Positions 1 through 8,201 of a DNA stretch of 19,051 nt are shown piece after piece. Origin of the DNA: Planctomycetota bacterium (GTDB lineage Bacteria; Planctomycetota; PUPC01; JACPCR01); NCBI GenBank assembly GCA_030740295.1, contig JASLXP010000926.1, forward strand, positions 1-19,051. The letters are read 5' to 3'. How positions within the stretch are numbered: the stretch's first letter is position 1; every line of letters starts with the position of its first letter. The position numbers were made by a program, and so were the translations under genes. The notes below the pieces were generated by a model that made no database searches, was not told where the DNA came from, and saw only the letters and a program-made list of their open reading frames with translations.

Positions 1-1139
1 AGTCCGTAGCCCTGCGATCCTTTCCTTGCTTCGTATGTGTCGTCCCCCGCGAGATCCAGCAATATGCCCGCGCCGAAGATACCCGAGCCCTGAGAGTTAC
101 TTTTTTCTCCTTCAGATTTGTAAGTATCGTTGCCGGACAAATCGATGGCGATGGCGATAGGGAGGTCGAGGGAGGTCGTCGCACCAACGCCGCCGAGATA
201 GACATCATTGCCGCCCAGATCGATCACAATCGCCGCATCGTTGGCGTCGTGTTTATCATCGCTCGTGCCGGACAGAATCACTTTGCCGACAGGCGTAGGG
301 ATCTTTACTGAGAGACCCGTGAAAGCATCAGGATTGGCGGCCACAAGCGTTTTCAACGCTCTTGCTGCATCATGCGCGGCCTGAACCGCCTTCTGTGCTG
401 CGTAATACAGCGAAGGCTCATCGAGTTCCTTTGCCACGTCGTCGACCTGGTAAGGATAGGACTGCCCGTCCGATGAATGGCCGTGAAAATCACGCATATT
501 GAAAACGTCGCGAAGGCGTTCGGCCTTGACGTTTCGCAGGGCGAGCTTTCGCCATTGCCAGGCGTCGATGATATTCAACAGCAATGCTGCAACGGTATTC
601 TCAAGTATTGGATCCATGCCTTTGATCTGTCTGCGGATATCTGTTTCATGATCCGGCCAATCGGCCTTTTTGCCGAAGACGATCATTCGCATCCGTCCGC
701 CGGAAACTTCGTAGGCCCGGCGAACGGCATCGATGAGGGGCGACTCAGCGGACGGCTGGGGGTCAAGATTCGCGCTGTAGCCTCTGAAAGTTCCCACCTT
801 GTGATCGATGCCCAGAAAATAGGCCAGCCTGAAGAGGGAATCGTTCTTCTTTTCGAATTGTTCCATCGACAGCAGATCTCTCACAGCCTGCGACATGACC
901 ATGGTGAAGTCATAGGTGCGAAGCGGCTCAGCGAACAGAGAATCAAAGAAATGGAGCTTGTGCGGAACTCGTGACGGATTCGGAAAACGGGACCAGTAAC
1001 CTTTTGGATGAAAACCCAGATCTTTCTTGGTCAGACCGGCGGTCTTCAGGGCCTCTGTGAGCCTGTCTGGTTTTGCCGGCTCGGAATTGAGATGGAACAT
1101 ACATAGCGTCAGAAGAGCTGCCGAGGTCAAGTTTCTCAT
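1..1139 (-). CDS. Secreted protein with NDxY repeats, 3' part beyond the window (partial)
   Basis: The minus strand is open from an ATG at 1139 to the left edge: 379 codons plus two bases, with no stop. It begins MRNLTSAALLTLCMFHL, a short signal-peptide-like stretch, so export is likely. Residues about 25-300 form a mostly alpha-helical-looking region that I do not recognise. From about residue 306 a repeat begins: IDLGGNDVY (306-314), IDLSGNDTY (332-340) and LDLAGDDTY (361-369), 26 and 29 residues apart, joined by Gly/Ser-rich turns. From memory, similar Asp-Leu-Gly-Gly-Asp/Asn-Asp-x-Tyr repeats occur in large uncharacterised exported proteins of PVC bacteria, where they look like stacked beta structure, perhaps ion-binding; this is inference. 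A GTG at 1188 opens another frame and is not this gene's start. The ribosome binding site is weak (GGTAAG). It is divergent from the dioxygenase at 1265. The reading frame is certain; the function is unknown. Confidence 0.8.
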   Translation of the reverse strand, partial: MRNLTSAALLTLCMFHLNSEPAKPDRLTEALKTAGLTKKDLGFHPKGYWSRFPNPSRVPHKLHFFDSLFAEPLRTYDFTMVMSQAVRDLLSMEQFEKKNDSLFRLAYFLGIDHKVGTFRGYSANLDPQPSAESPLIDAVRRAYEVSGGRMRMIVFGKKADWPDHETDIRRQIKGMDPILENTVAALLLNIIDAWQWRKLALRNVKAERLRDVFNMRDFHGHSSDGQSYPYQVDDVAKELDEPSLYYAAQKAVQAAHDAARALKTLVAANPDAFTGLSVKIPTPVGKVILSGTSDDKHDANDAAIVIDLGGNDVYLGGVGATTSLDLPIAIAIDLSGNDTYKSEGEKSNSQGSGIFGAGILLDLAGDDTYEARKGSQGYG

Positions 1140-1264
1140 AGGTCTTACCGCTTGGTGAAGGAGGTTCACAAATCGGGAAAGCAATCACACATTTTGCGCT
1201 CGAATCTCGATTCTTCTATCTTGCATACACGAACATCGCAGCCCAATCCATTCCACAACACTTC
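1140..1264. promoter_or_regulatory. Divergent intergenic region with a weak promoter-like sequence
   Basis: These 125 bases separate the minus-strand repeat protein from the plus-strand dioxygenase, so promoters for both should lie here. On the plus strand TTGCGC (1194-1199), 17 bases, then TATCTT (1217-1222) resembles a poor sigma70 promoter: 3 of 6 and 4 of 6 consensus bases. No clear ribosome binding site precedes the ATG at 1265. No strong operator palindrome was seen. Confidence 0.25.
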
Positions 1265-2053
1265 ATGTCCAACCTGTTAATACTCACACCGGAACAGAAA
1301 CAGTCTTACGACGACAACGGCTATCTCCATCTGCCTGGATTTTATTCCGAGGATGAAGTCAGGGAGCTTCGTGATGAATTTTGCGCGATGGTGACCCAGA
1401 CGGAGAACCGGCCAAAGAACATGAGCTACTCATTCATGGAACCCGTGGAAGGATTTGAGGTTGACTCCTTCAATCCCAAAAATGTCGTGGGGATGATGGA
1501 TCATGTACTGGCCAGCGATTTCTGGATCCACCATTTTTCCGAGCCGCGCATCGTCAGCGCGTTCGTGGATCTGATGGGGCCTAACATCGACTTTCATAAC
1601 GGCAAGGTCCGCAACAAACCGCCCGGCTTCGAATGCACGCAAAGCTGGCATCAGGACTTCCCATACGAACGGCATTCTGAACCGGATCTGGCCGCGGCCA
1701 TCACCTATCTGGAAGCGACGGACTTTGAGAAGGGCGCGACGGAGGTTGTTCCTGGAAGCCATCTGAAGGGCGAGTGGGAAACTTTCGACGGAACGCGCAT
1801 CAAGGACGAAAACGTCGAGGAAGGCAGTTGGGTTGTGTGTAAGGCCGAGCCGGGCGACGTGGTTATCATCAGCGTGCTCGTTGTTCATCGTGCAGGGCAC
1901 AATTACACCAACACCGCTCGGCACGCGATCATTAACGAATACAAAACCATGGAAACAGTGGATCAGTGGAACAACCGATGTGCGCTGGCCGGACTGCCCC
2001 TGGCCAGGAATGGGAAACCACTGCCCGTCAGCCCGCTACTGTCTTCGCGTTGA
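1265..2053 (+). CDS. Phytanoyl-CoA dioxygenase (PhyH) family protein
   Basis: A 262-residue protein of the PhyH family: Fe(II)/2-oxoglutarate-dependent oxygenases that hydroxylate small organic substrates, releasing CO2 and succinate. The facial triad is visible as H129-x-D131 (SWHQDF) and H208 (VVHRAGHN). R219, eleven residues after the distal histidine, fits the 2-oxoglutarate-binding arginine, with the same spacing as in human PhyH. The N-terminus (TPEQKQSYDDNGYLHLPGF) is the usual opening of the family, supporting the start at 1265, although no Shine-Dalgarno sequence is seen. There is no signal peptide, so it should be cytoplasmic. Length is normal for bacterial members, which are numerous in PVC bacteria and mostly of unknown substrate. 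It is followed directly, possibly with overlap, by a secreted multi-heme cytochrome, suggesting co-transcription. Family is certain; substrate unknown. Confidence 0.93.
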   Translation: MSNLLILTPEQKQSYDDNGYLHLPGFYSEDEVRELRDEFCAMVTQTENRPKNMSYSFMEPVEGFEVDSFNPKNVVGMMDHVLASDFWIHHFSEPRIVSAFVDLMGPNIDFHNGKVRNKPPGFECTQSWHQDFPYERHSEPDLAAAITYLEATDFEKGATEVVPGSHLKGEWETFDGTRIKDENVEEGSWVVCKAEPGDVVIISVLVVHRAGHNYTNTARHAIINEYKTMETVDQWNNRCALAGLPLARNGKPLPVSPLLSSR

Positions 2054-2076
2054 GAACCGAATCCATACGGGCGCCC

Positions 2077-5000
2077 GTGAAACCGATTAGCCTCACCTCT
2101 CTCCTCCTGCTGCTCAACCTTGGCGCAGAGACACCTCCCACGGCGTTTCTGAATCCTCATGCGAACGACGGCAGCGTTTTGCTTGGTGAGTTGAATTGCG
2201 TTTCCTGCCACAGCGCGGGCGACAGGGCGCACCTGTTTCCTATTAGAGACGCACCGAGGCTGGCAAACGTTGGCGCGCGCGTTTCGCCGCATTACCTGCG
2301 CAGATTTCTACTCAATCCGCAGGCGACCAAACCCGGCACGCCCATGCCCGACCTGTTGCACGCGTTGCCAAAAGAAAAGAAAGACGACGCAGTTGAAGAT
2401 CTCGTCCACTTCCTCGCATCAATGGGCGGCCCGCTCGCTGGCACGGATCGGGAACACGACCAGAAGGCCGTTCAGCAGGGCGAGATGCTCTACCACACTG
2501 TCGGGTGCGTCGCGTGCCATCAGCCGTTTCAGCCGGCCGCCGGCTTTCAGCCAAAGGACACGGATATCGCCGAGGCTATGAAGAGCATGCCGAAGCTGAG
2601 CCAGCCTTCGATCCCGCTGGGTGACCTCGCGGCAAAGACTACGGTCAGTGCGCTGGCCGACTTTATCGAAGACCCGCTTGATACCCGAGAGGGCGGCCGG
2701 ATGCCGTCCCTCAGTTTGAATGCCGATGAAGCCAGGGTCATCGCCACATACCTGCTTCGAGCGCAGAAGCCCGGCACGGCTGACGGCCGGGAAGGGCTGC
2801 TCTACACCGTCTTTGCTGACCCGAAGAAGAAACAGAGAATCGCACAGGGCAAGGCAGAATCGATCACGTTGGAAGCACTCGAATTGCCGGGCAACTTCAG
2901 CACTGTGGAGTTCAACGGAAGTATCGAGATCGAGGCCGATGGCGAGTATGGCTTCTTCATGAGCGCAGACGGTCAGTATTCGATAAAGATTGGCAACCAG
3001 ACGATCATCAAGGGCAACTCGAAGAAGCCCGGCCAGAAATCTCTGGGAGCAAAGGTGAAACTCAAAAAGGGACAGCATCCGATACTGGTACAGGTTTCCC
3101 CATCCAATCAGTCGAAGCGATTCAAGCTCACTTGGGAAGGCCCCGATCTTCGGATACCCGAGCCCATCTCTGCGGAGCTGCTCAGCCATTCGTCCCGTTC
3201 GTGGAATCCATCCGATTACTCGCCGCTTCAGCAGGACGAACAGCGCGTGGCCCGCGGCCGGAAACTGTTCCAATCCGTCGGTTGCGCATCGTGCCACAAC
3301 ACCGGCTCTCACCTGAAACGGTCTTACGCGGGCAACAATCTCGTCAGGCCCGGCCTGAAGATTCAGAAATTCGCCCCCAGGAATAATCGAAGCCCCGGCC
3401 ACGAAGACGCACGCCACGCCATCGACGGCAAGACAAAAACCAAGTATCTGAACTTTGGCAAAGAAGGAGCGGGGCTGGTGATACATCTATCCAAGTCGCC
3501 AGTTGTCATCAGCGGCATCAGTCTCACATCGGCGAACGATCACGAGGCGCGTGACCCCACTCGTTACCGCCTGGAAGGCTCAAACGATGGCAAGAAATTT
3601 GAGGTGATCACCGAGGACGCTGTCCCTTTGTTCAAGAAGCGATTCCAGACGCAGTCATTGAGTTTTACCAATGACGCGTCGTTCAAGATTTATCGAATTA
3701 CCTTTGTGCAGATCCGGAATTCAAAAGCGGCCAAATGCGTCCAGATCGCAGAGGTGCGCCTGTTTGGCGCAAAAGAGAAGAGCGAAGGACTGCCAAGCGA
3801 GCTCGAGGCCAAGCCGCTTGCAGAGCTGTCTGGAAATGCGGCAGGCGGATGTCTCAGCGCCGCGGTGGCGGGCGGCCGTCCCAGGTTCGCACTCAACGAG
3901 CAACAGACAAAAGCTCTCACGCAGGCACTCATCGAATTGCGGAACGAGAAAGCGCCCTCTGCTTCCGAGCAGGTTGCCTCTCACCTGAACGCGTTCAATT
4001 GTTACGCGTGCCATGCCCGCGGCGGCCGTGGCGGCATCGAGGAGGGAAGGAGTCTTTATTTTACGACGCACGTCCCCGTCGACCTTGGAGAAGAAGGTCG
4101 CATCCCGCCTTCCCTGGATCTGGTCGGCGCGAAATTCACCGCAACGGGCCTCGGGCAGATTCTGTTTGCAGGACACGGGCACCGTTCGCACATGACCACC
4201 CGCATGCCTCAGTTTGGGCGTCCGAATCTGGAGGAGCTTCCCTCCTTTTTCGCCGCGGCAGATGCGAAAGCTCTACCGGATCATCAGCCGGCAAGGGCAA
4301 CCGCCAGAACCATCAGCAATGGTCGCAGGCTCGTTGGCAACAAAGCATACGGTTGCATCAACTGCCACAACTGGGGCAGTAACAAATCACTCGGCACACC
4401 CGGCCCGGACCTCGCACAAATGACACGCCACATCCGGCCCGGCTGGTTCAAAGTCTGGCTGAGTAATCCATTCGCGATTCGCGAAGGCACGCGCATGCCG
4501 AACTTCTTCCCTGACGGCAAAGGTGCATTCGCGAGTGTGCTTGGTGGTGACCCCACAAAACAGATCGACGCCATCTGGGCCTATCTTTCACGAGGCACAT
4601 CCGCCCGCCCGCCGGAAGGAATGAAGCCGGGCGATCCGTACGTGTTGCTGCCCGACGACGAGCCCATTCTGTTTCGCGCTTTCGTCAGTGGCGTCGGCGC
4701 ACACGCAATCACCATCGGATATCCAAGCGGCGTGCACCTGGCCTTCGATGCCCTCAAATGCCGGCTGGCAATGGTCTGGACAGGTGACTTCATATCTGCC
4801 AAATCCTCATGGACGGGCCGCGGAGGGCGTTACACGGGCATCGGCGGCTCAGACAAGAACCCGATGCCAGCGGGCCCAACACTTGCGCTGCTCGAACATG
4901 CAGATGCGGCCTGGCCGGATTCTAAACCCGATGCATGGCACTTTGTCGGCTATCGATACGACAAAAAGCGGAATCCGATCCTCAGATATCGTTTCAGAGG

Positions 5001-5298
5001 CATTGAGATTGAGGAGCATTATTCAGCGGAGTTCGGTGAGCGACCCAGGCTGAAGCGCACGCTGAATCTGTCGGCATCCAACAAGGTAGAAAACCTGTTC
5101 TTCCGCCTGGCCGCGGGCAGCGACATCAAGAAAGAGAAGAATGTCTACAACGTGGACGGCAAGCTTCGTTTTTCATCTGATCTCGAACCCGCGATCAGGA
5201 AAGGGGCAGGTGGGCAGGAGTTGATCGCCCCGATAGTTTTCGAGGCAACGAAGGATGGAGGTCACACGTCGCGGCTGGAATTTGTCATAGAGTGGTGA
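2077..5298 (+). CDS. Secreted multi-heme cytochrome c with PA14-like and discoidin domains
   Basis: A protein of 1073 residues with five CxxCH heme sites: C41 (CVSCH), C144 (CVACH), C403 (CASCH), C642 (CYACH) and C760 (CINCH). Hemes 1, 2, 4 and 5 are each followed by a likely axial methionine (M90 GTPMP, M209 GRMP, M710 TRMP, M807 GTRMP). A PA14-like domain lies at about 237-365. A discoidin/F5-8-type domain (about 425-565) lies inside the third heme segment, which has no methionine. The C-terminal part (about 860-1073) is a beta-rich domain I associate with PVC membrane-bound dehydrogenase/cytochrome proteins. The frame is open from ATG 1966, inside the dioxygenase gene. GTG 2077 is chosen because it gives a signal peptide (KPISLTSLLLLLNLGAE); TTG 2050, overlapping the upstream TGA, is also possible. 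Probable role: periplasmic electron transfer, perhaps bound to carbohydrate or an oxidoreductase partner. No partner dehydrogenase domain is fused. Confidence 0.88.
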   Translation: MKPISLTSLLLLLNLGAETPPTAFLNPHANDGSVLLGELNCVSCHSAGDRAHLFPIRDAPRLANVGARVSPHYLRRFLLNPQATKPGTPMPDLLHALPKEKKDDAVEDLVHFLASMGGPLAGTDREHDQKAVQQGEMLYHTVGCVACHQPFQPAAGFQPKDTDIAEAMKSMPKLSQPSIPLGDLAAKTTVSALADFIEDPLDTREGGRMPSLSLNADEARVIATYLLRAQKPGTADGREGLLYTVFADPKKKQRIAQGKAESITLEALELPGNFSTVEFNGSIEIEADGEYGFFMSADGQYSIKIGNQTIIKGNSKKPGQKSLGAKVKLKKGQHPILVQVSPSNQSKRFKLTWEGPDLRIPEPISAELLSHSSRSWNPSDYSPLQQDEQRVARGRKLFQSVGCASCHNTGSHLKRSYAGNNLVRPGLKIQKFAPRNNRSPGHEDARHAIDGKTKTKYLNFGKEGAGLVIHLSKSPVVISGISLTSANDHEARDPTRYRLEGSNDGKKFEVITEDAVPLFKKRFQTQSLSFTNDASFKIYRITFVQIRNSKAAKCVQIAEVRLFGAKEKSEGLPSELEAKPLAELSGNAAGGCLSAAVAGGRPRFALNEQQTKALTQALIELRNEKAPSASEQVASHLNAFNCYACHARGGRGGIEEGRSLYFTTHVPVDLGEEGRIPPSLDLVGAKFTATGLGQILFAGHGHRSHMTTRMPQFGRPNLEELPSFFAAADAKALPDHQPARATARTISNGRRLVGNKAYGCINCHNWGSNKSLGTPGPDLAQMTRHIRPGWFKVWLSNPFAIREGTRMPNFFPDGKGAFASVLGGDPTKQIDAIWAYLSRGTSARPPEGMKPGDPYVLLPDDEPILFRAFVSGVGAHAITIGYPSGVHLAFDALKCRLAMVWTGDFISAKSSWTGRGGRYTGIGGSDKNPMPAGPTLALLEHADAAWPDSKPDAWHFVGYRYDKKRNPILRYRFRGIEIEEHYSAEFGERPRLKRTLNLSASNKVENLFFRLAAGSDIKKEKNVYNVDGKLRFSSDLEPAIRKGAGGQELIAPIVFEATKDGGHTSRLEFVIEW

Positions 5299-5343
5299 GC
5301 AGCCATCTGTGACAAGTCGCAGAAACTACGTGGTCTTCGGCTC

Positions 5344-5384
5344 CACCAGGTTTCCAATGGCCAGTACCGTCTGGCCGGCTGGTG
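5344..5384. terminator. Nested inverted repeat between cytochrome and lyase genes
   Basis: Two inverted repeats are nested. The outer arms are CACCAG (5344-5349) and CTGGTG (5379-5384). The inner arms are GGCCAG (5359-5364) and CTGGCC (5371-5376), with a 6-base loop. It lies 46 bases after the cytochrome stop and ends 36 bases before the lyase ATG. It has no U-tract, so it may be a weak or Rho-dependent terminator or a leader structure rather than an intrinsic terminator. Confidence 0.35.
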
Positions 5385-5420
5385 CTCCATAGAATCGGAC
5401 GAAAGCCCACAGAAATTCAA

Positions 5421-8138
5421 ATGACTCATCTTGCTCTTCAGACATTCCTGCTCTCCTTGTGCCTGTCGTCCCTCTTGTCGCAAGACCTTGCCAAACGGGT
5501 CACCGCGCTTGCGGATGGCAAGGCATTCGAATCTCTCCACGGCGCCTTTCAGTTCGCATCCGATGGCCCCAATGGAGAGAAGGTCCTCCGAATAGATGGC
5601 GGCTTCTCCGGCAGAATCGATCTGAAGCCGCTCGGCATCGATCCACTGAAATACGATCTGATGAAGGTCGAGGTGAAATCAGACCGGGCTTCGTTCCTTC
5701 GCTTTTCGCTGGAGAATTTTCCGGACGAAGGGGAACTCTCCCACTGGTACGTGCTGGACTCGATGCGCGGGCCGTTCGAGTGGAAAACCATCTGGCTCGA
5801 CCTGCGTCGTCCAGAAGAGATCAAGCAACCCGGCAAATACAAAGGACTGGCTGCAAAAGATCCCAGCCTGCGCGGGCTGCAGATCATGGGCCATATGCGC
5901 GACACGCGACGCAGCATTCAGGAACCGGGACATAACATGTGGCTGCGTTCGATTCGGTTCGTCAAGAAGGCCATTGATGTCGATTGGGACCAGACGAAGG
6001 CGACCTACACGTGGGACAATGATCTCGTCTTCAGATATCCGGTAACTGTAACCAACAGACTGAATCGGCCGGTCAAAGCGAAGCTCTCGATTCTGCCCTT
6101 CAACGTAAGGCACGCGTTTGCGAAGCTCTCAACGACCAGTCTCGCTCTGAATGCCAGTGAGCGAAAACAGGTGGAGGTTACAGTCGGTCTGCCTTCGAAA
6201 GTTGCGTCCGAATCCGAGCCGCTCTATTGCGAACGATTTGAATTGCGCGCCATCGCTGAAGGCATCGAGGATTCGGAAGTCACAATCCTGCGGAGCTCCG
6301 ATCCTATCCACCTGACTGTGACAATTCCGCTTAAAGAAGAGAACCTTCAGTTCCCATTCTTTCCGCAGCCGAAAGAACTTCCTGACTACATTCAGAATTA
6401 CATTCCTGAGGTCGCCGGAAAGGCTGCCAACTCTCTCACACCTGAAGCTTTGGATACCGCGCTTAAATTTGAAGGCGATCCAAACACGCTGAATGCGGAT
6501 GCGATTTCGGGCGGCATCTCATCAGCCGCTTTCATTTACCATCACACCGGCGACAGGAGCTACTTGAAGAAGGTTCGTGACGCGCTCGTCCGCATGGCGC
6601 AACTGTATTCAAAGGTGCGGGCTGCAATTTACAGCAGAGAGCATGAAATCATTAGCCACGGAGTTCTCAGCGGGAACACGCTTCATTACGGCTTCCGTTT
6701 TGGTGGCACGCAGCGTCCCCCATACAACTACGGCGGAGGCTCGGGAAACGATGCCAGTGGCAGCATGCACGGCATCTATACCGCGTTCGATATGGTGGCT
6801 GCGGACCTCACTGCCAAAGACCGCGATTTCATCGTCACCAACCTCATGCTTCCTGCGGCCGTTCAGGAGCGCAACCAATACATCGGCCCGGGCAACCAGC
6901 AATGCACGACCAATTACGTGGTGTTGTACGGGGGCCTCGCCGCACGCAACTGGCCGCTGGTCAGCTTCGCCTATTCTGCGGAGCACGGCCTGCTTGATAA
7001 TCTCAAATGGGCCTTTGATGACGACGGTCTTTGCCTCGAGGGTCACTACCAGGCATACACGATCAGTCCCATGCTCTGGATGGCAGAGCTCCTTTACGGC
7101 CGCGGCATCGACATCTACCAGGAACGCTTCTTCAACATCGTCCACAGCAAGGGGGCGGACGCGATTGGAATGGGATACTCGTATCCGATCATGCGCTTCC
7201 TCGATGAAAAGAGATTCGCCGGCAAAGAATTCATAAAGAGAAGCAAGGAGGACGAGACCGACGGCTACCACCTCACCGGTTCTACACTCCTCAAGTGGAA
7301 GGAGCTCCAAGTCTCGATGAACTGGGGCACGCATATATTTCGCAGTTCGCGCGACCGGTGCGCGCTGACCATCCGGACGCCGCGGAAAAGCAAAGACCGA
7401 GAATTGCGAAAACTGACCTGCGGAGGCGGATCATACAATCACTCGTCGTTCGGCCAGTCGATCCTGATCGTGGATGAAGGACACCAGAATTCGAAGCCAG
7501 GCAACGTGATTTCGTATGACGTGAGAGGACCCGTGCAGCATGTGATGTGCGCCAGCGATCAGCATTACAGGGGCAGCACCATCACCCGGACGTTCGCTTT
7601 ACTCAGCAGACATGTGCTGGTGGTCGACCGTTTCAAGAGCGGTAAGGCAAGCACGGTTGACTGGTATCTGAAGAGCGCGGGTTCCAAACTGTCAGTGCCG
7701 TCGGAAACCAAAGAAGGGGCTTGGACGGCCAAGCCAAATGACAACCGCGTCGGCGCCACATTTGGCGCTAACATCAAGAGCTATCGTTACGGCAAAACTG
7801 ACAGCACATGGACGGAGGGTAGCGGCCGCCTCACCATGCTGGGATCGCCGGGCACGGAACTCTTCTCTTTCAAAGGCGCCACTCGCCCACACTTCATGGC
7901 ACGAAGAAAGGGCGTGAAGCAGACAGACTTCATCGCCTTCTTCTCGAATCAGACGAAGGCCGTCATACGAGTCCCCGTGAAACGAACGGACGGTCTGGAC
8001 GCCAACGCCGTCGGAGTGAAGATCTCACTCAAAGATGGGAAGGTGTTTCGAGCGATCGTGAGCTTTGAGCTGCCGGGCACCGAGGTGGTGGCAGATGGGC
8101 TCAAGACGGCAGAGAAATTTGCGACTGATTTCGAATAG
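5421..8138 (+). CDS. Secreted heparinase II/III-like polysaccharide lyase
   Basis: A 905-residue exported protein. ATG 5421 is preferred over ATG 5382 because it begins directly with a signal peptide (MTHLALQTFLLSLCLSSLLS). Residues about 30-185 look like a carbohydrate-binding beta-sandwich and about 195-305 like an Ig-type domain. About 320-610 is helical and resembles the alpha/alpha toroid of heparinase II/III and alginate lyases, with TTNY at N498 and DDDGLCLEGHYQAY (E540, H542, Y543, Y546) as likely active-site elements. About 660-870 is a C-terminal beta-sandwich (YNHSSFGQSILIVDEG, with H674; later YRGSTITRTFALL and VLVVDRF) typical of these lyases. Probable job: beta-elimination of an acidic polysaccharide outside the cytoplasm; the substrate cannot be read from sequence. 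It stands downstream of the cytochrome and converges on the YceD gene. The fold call is fairly confident, the exact lyase family is not. Confidence 0.8.
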   Translation: MTHLALQTFLLSLCLSSLLSQDLAKRVTALADGKAFESLHGAFQFASDGPNGEKVLRIDGGFSGRIDLKPLGIDPLKYDLMKVEVKSDRASFLRFSLENFPDEGELSHWYVLDSMRGPFEWKTIWLDLRRPEEIKQPGKYKGLAAKDPSLRGLQIMGHMRDTRRSIQEPGHNMWLRSIRFVKKAIDVDWDQTKATYTWDNDLVFRYPVTVTNRLNRPVKAKLSILPFNVRHAFAKLSTTSLALNASERKQVEVTVGLPSKVASESEPLYCERFELRAIAEGIEDSEVTILRSSDPIHLTVTIPLKEENLQFPFFPQPKELPDYIQNYIPEVAGKAANSLTPEALDTALKFEGDPNTLNADAISGGISSAAFIYHHTGDRSYLKKVRDALVRMAQLYSKVRAAIYSREHEIISHGVLSGNTLHYGFRFGGTQRPPYNYGGGSGNDASGSMHGIYTAFDMVAADLTAKDRDFIVTNLMLPAAVQERNQYIGPGNQQCTTNYVVLYGGLAARNWPLVSFAYSAEHGLLDNLKWAFDDDGLCLEGHYQAYTISPMLWMAELLYGRGIDIYQERFFNIVHSKGADAIGMGYSYPIMRFLDEKRFAGKEFIKRSKEDETDGYHLTGSTLLKWKELQVSMNWGTHIFRSSRDRCALTIRTPRKSKDRELRKLTCGGGSYNHSSFGQSILIVDEGHQNSKPGNVISYDVRGPVQHVMCASDQHYRGSTITRTFALLSRHVLVVDRFKSGKASTVDWYLKSAGSKLSVPSETKEGAWTAKPNDNRVGATFGANIKSYRYGKTDSTWTEGSGRLTMLGSPGTELFSFKGATRPHFMARRKGVKQTDFIAFFSNQTKAVIRVPVKRTDGLDANAVGVKISLKDGKVFRAIVSFELPGTEVVADGLKTAEKFATDFE

Positions 8139-8139
8139 C

Positions 8140-8165
8140 CCCTGGGGTCGCCGGCGACTCCAGGG
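8140..8165. terminator. Strong hairpin between convergent genes
   Basis: One base after the lyase TAG there is a near-perfect inverted repeat: CCCTGG (8140-8145) with CCAGGG (8160-8165), and GTCGCC (8147-8152) with GGCGAC (8153-8158), one mismatch between the two blocks. The apex GTCGCCGGCGAC is itself a palindrome. It lies between convergent genes and so probably stops transcription from one or both sides, though no U-tract follows on either strand. Confidence 0.5.
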
Positions 8166-8201
8166 AATAAGCGGAGCTTTCGCCATGGGTTGGCTTATTC
8201 C
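8164..8201. repeat. Second inverted repeat overlapping the YceD stop codon
   Basis: GGAATAAGC (8164-8172) and GCTTATTCC (8193-8201) are perfect 9-base inverted arms around a 20-base loop. The left arm shares two bases with the preceding hairpin, and the right arm contains the stop codon of the minus-strand YceD gene. The two structures exclude each other at their shared base pairs. It may be a minus-strand terminator or part of a palindromic intergenic element. Confidence 0.4.

Noticed and set aside
477..974. Plus-strand open frame of 165 codons
   Set aside because: Antisense to the secreted NDxY-repeat protein, which is open across the entire 1139 bases with a signal peptide and repeats.
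2419..3486. Open frame of 355 codons on the minus strand
   Set aside because: It lies wholly opposite the multi-heme cytochrome, whose domains and heme motifs are clear. The antisense translation shows no recognisable domain and arises from biased codon use.
6609..7334. Minus-strand open frame of 241 codons
   Set aside because: Antisense to the helical domain of the lyase, with a composition typical of a codon-bias shadow.
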